64,000 nt of DNA from Streptomyces sp. NBC_01217 (GTDB taxonomy: Bacteria; Actinomycetota; Actinomycetes; Streptomycetales; Streptomycetaceae), in NCBI RefSeq assembly GCF_035994185.1, contig NZ_CP108538.1, forward strand, positions 3,224,001 through 3,288,000. The letters run 5' to 3'. Shown piece by piece: positions 62,566 to 64,000 of the stretch. Position 1 is the first letter of the stretch; each line of letters opens with the position of its first letter. A program made the translations under genes and the position numbers. The notes under the pieces are model-generated. The model did no database searches. It saw only the letters and a program-made list of their open reading frames with translations, and was not told where the DNA came from.

Positions 62566-62749
62566 GCGATTCCCCTCCGCACTCGTCAAGATCTTCGGGC
62601 GCATCTGCAAGGGCGCCAGTGTCTCAACTCTCCTGACATATGGCATTTTGACGGATAGGAGAGAAAAAACGACCATCCGACAGGCCGTGATGGACGGGAA
62701 ATGGTCAGGAGCACACCCCGCCTTCGGGTAGAGTTCTCCAGGTCAGCAG

Positions 62750-62823
62750 GCGCCGCTAGCTCAGTTGGTTAGAGCAGCTGACTCTTAATCAGCGGGTCCG
62801 GGGTTCGAGTCCCTGGCGGCGCA
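62750..62823 (+). tRNA. tRNA-Lys (anticodon CTT), copy 3
   Basis: Identical 74-nt tRNA-Lys. A TAGAGT -10-like box lies about 20 nt upstream. CCA is not encoded. Confidence 0.97.
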
Positions 62824-63323
62824 CGCAGAGACAAGGCCCCCTCACCACGCATGAGGGGGCCTTGTCCGTTCATGGTGCCTCATGGTCGCCGCGCAGCCTC
62901 CGCACACCTGCCACACAGTCACGCTCCGTCACTCAGTGGCGCGAAGAGCTCTCACATACGCCTCCGCACGCCCCCTCCGCAAGGGCGCCCTAAATCGTAC
63001 AAATGACTGGCAACCCACCCGTTCCACCCTTGCGGTCGGGGCCGGGGTCGGACAACCTGTCTAGGGGCCGTCAGCTCCAACCAGGCTGATGGGCCGTGCA
63101 GTTGGGGGATGCAGAGGGGGAAGTTCCGGTTGTCCGCTACGTGGGGTGGGGCCCCGCTCGGGGACAGATGTCGGGGAGGCATCAGACAGCCGGAAGGGCG
63201 CCGTTCCGTGTCTGAGCGGAAGGCCGCCCGCCATTGATGTCGTCCGCGGCGACCGACGGGGAATCGCCGTGGCCGAGACGACCGACCAGTCACGCACCGA
63301 CCATGCGTGCAGGGGGATGGCTC
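62824..63323. other. Gene-free region before cslA
   Basis: 500 nt containing the tRNA terminator at its left end and then no supported gene. The right part supplies the AGGGGGAT ribosome binding site of cslA at about 63311. I see no operator here that I can name. Confidence 0.5.
62831..62865. terminator. Terminator after tRNA-Lys copy 3
   Basis: ACAAGGCCCCCTCA (62831-62844) pairs with its complement at 62852-62865. Confidence 0.85.
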
Positions 63324-64000
63324 ATGACGTCGACGCCGACAGGCGCCCGGCAGCAGAACGACGACCCTTCCACGACCGCTCGGCTCCGGATACCGGCGCA
63401 GCCGGACACCGGAAAGGAACGGCGGCACCCGAAGATCGCGTTGCCGCGTTACGACTACGAGCACTCCAGCCGGCTCGCCGGGCCGCTGACCCGGCCCGAT
63501 CCGGACCGACCGTACCGGATGCAATACCGGTCTCTGCTCTCCCAGGAGCCGCACAGAATCCGCGCGGCGCTCCTGCTGGGCGCCGCGCCCCTAGTCTCGC
63601 TCGGCCTGTTCGCCTGGCTGATGCAGCCGGACCACTGGACGCGGCGCGACCCGGACCTCAAGAACGGCACGCTGCTGGTCCTCGACCTGGTGATGCTGGT
63701 CTCGATCGGCCTGATCGAGCTCTTCCGCACGCTCAACGTCCTGTCGAACGCGCACGCGACGCTGGTCGCGCGCGACCCGGTCCCGGTCGTGCCGGAGACC
63801 GGAACCCGGGTCGCCTTCCTCACCTCCTTCGTCCCGGGCAAGGAGCCCCTGGAGATGGTGACGAGGACCCTTCGGGCCGCCGTCCGCATCCGGCACCGCG
63901 GGCTGATGCACGTCTGGCTGCTCGACGAGGGCGACGACCCGGCGGTGAAGGAGGTCTGCGCCCGGCTCGGGGTGCACCACTTCTCCCGCAAGGGCGTCGC
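63324..64000 (+). CDS. cslA: Cellulose synthase-like glycosyltransferase CslA, 3' end outside the window
   Basis: ATG 63324 behind AGGGGGAT opens a frame without stop to the window end (225 codons visible). A Pro/Arg-rich cytoplasmic start leads to two helices (RAALLLGAAPLVSLGLFAWL and LLVLDLVMLVSIGLIELF). The GT2 domain begins VAFLTSFVPGKEPLEMV and reaches the first nucleotide-binding Asp motif LLDEGDD (Asp201). It is in the position of S. coelicolor cslA, upstream of the copper oxidase glxA, which makes a hyphal-tip glycan. The remaining two-thirds lie beyond the window. Confidence 0.9.
   Translation, partial: MTSTPTGARQQNDDPSTTARLRIPAQPDTGKERRHPKIALPRYDYEHSSRLAGPLTRPDPDRPYRMQYRSLLSQEPHRIRAALLLGAAPLVSLGLFAWLMQPDHWTRRDPDLKNGTLLVLDLVMLVSIGLIELFRTLNVLSNAHATLVARDPVPVVPETGTRVAFLTSFVPGKEPLEMVTRTLRAAVRIRHRGLMHVWLLDEGDDPAVKEVCARLGVHHFSRKGV

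Overview
The window is chromosomal DNA from a Streptomyces. It is very GC-rich with strongly GC-biased third codon positions, uses GTG and TTG starts, carries adpA with an in-frame TTA codon, and has the desferrioxamine, ceb and cslA-type loci of that genus. From memory (not checked here), the gene order follows the S. coelicolor stretch from about SCO2775 to SCO2836. Most of it is therefore core-like chromosome with a few local replacements.

Layout. 1-510: two small hypothetical genes, the first cut by the window edge. 585-7295: a TetR regulator divergent from a four-gene leucine/branched acyl-CoA catabolic operon (carboxyltransferase, biotinylated carboxylase, HMG-CoA lyase, acyl-CoA dehydrogenase AcdH), with three similar palindromic operators in the gap. 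7447-10341: an MFS exporter, a MarR regulator, an acetyltransferase and a short coding remnant, sitting where desE would be expected. 10450-16752: desF and desABCD, each transcription unit headed by an iron box. 16845-23150: GH20 hexosaminidase, small hypotheticals, GlmS, an acetate-transporter-like protein and a universal stress protein. 23151-25990: long adpA leader, adpA, oligoribonuclease. 26116-32520: tRNA-His and the cellobiose system (cebR, bglC, cebG, cebF, cebE) with three CebR operators. 33301-42325: CBM2-GH18 chitinase, a two-component system, a spermidine-synthase-like protein, hypotheticals, an HTH/TPR protein and a histidine phosphatase. 42603-48052: a PAP2 phosphatase and a translationally coupled module made of a RecB/Cas4-like nuclease with a predicted iron-sulfur cluster, an unknown protein and a Dna2/Upf1-like SF1 helicase. 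48251-62823: primase-like protein, three identical tRNA-Lys(CUU) genes, M6 protease, the c-di-GMP enzyme CdgA, a luciferase-like oxidoreductase, an Asp/Glu-racemase-fold protein without the usual cysteines, a 2-hydroxyacid dehydrogenase, an IclR regulator and an MFS exporter. 58801-64000: AA10 lytic polysaccharide monooxygenase, SPFH membrane protein, peptidoglycan-binding hydrolase, and the start of the glycan synthase cslA.

How the parts fit together. Iron scavenging is under DmdR1/IdeR-type control. Cellobiose and chitin breakdown are under CebR and probably DasR, shown by dre-like sites before the GH20 and AA10 genes. Development is represented by adpA (bldA-dependent), cdgA and the cslA tip-glycan locus. 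The least explained part is the nuclease/unknown/helicase module at 43450-47617. It looks like a split version of the single-chain RecB-nuclease/helicase proteins of other actinobacteria, and its role cannot be read from sequence alone.
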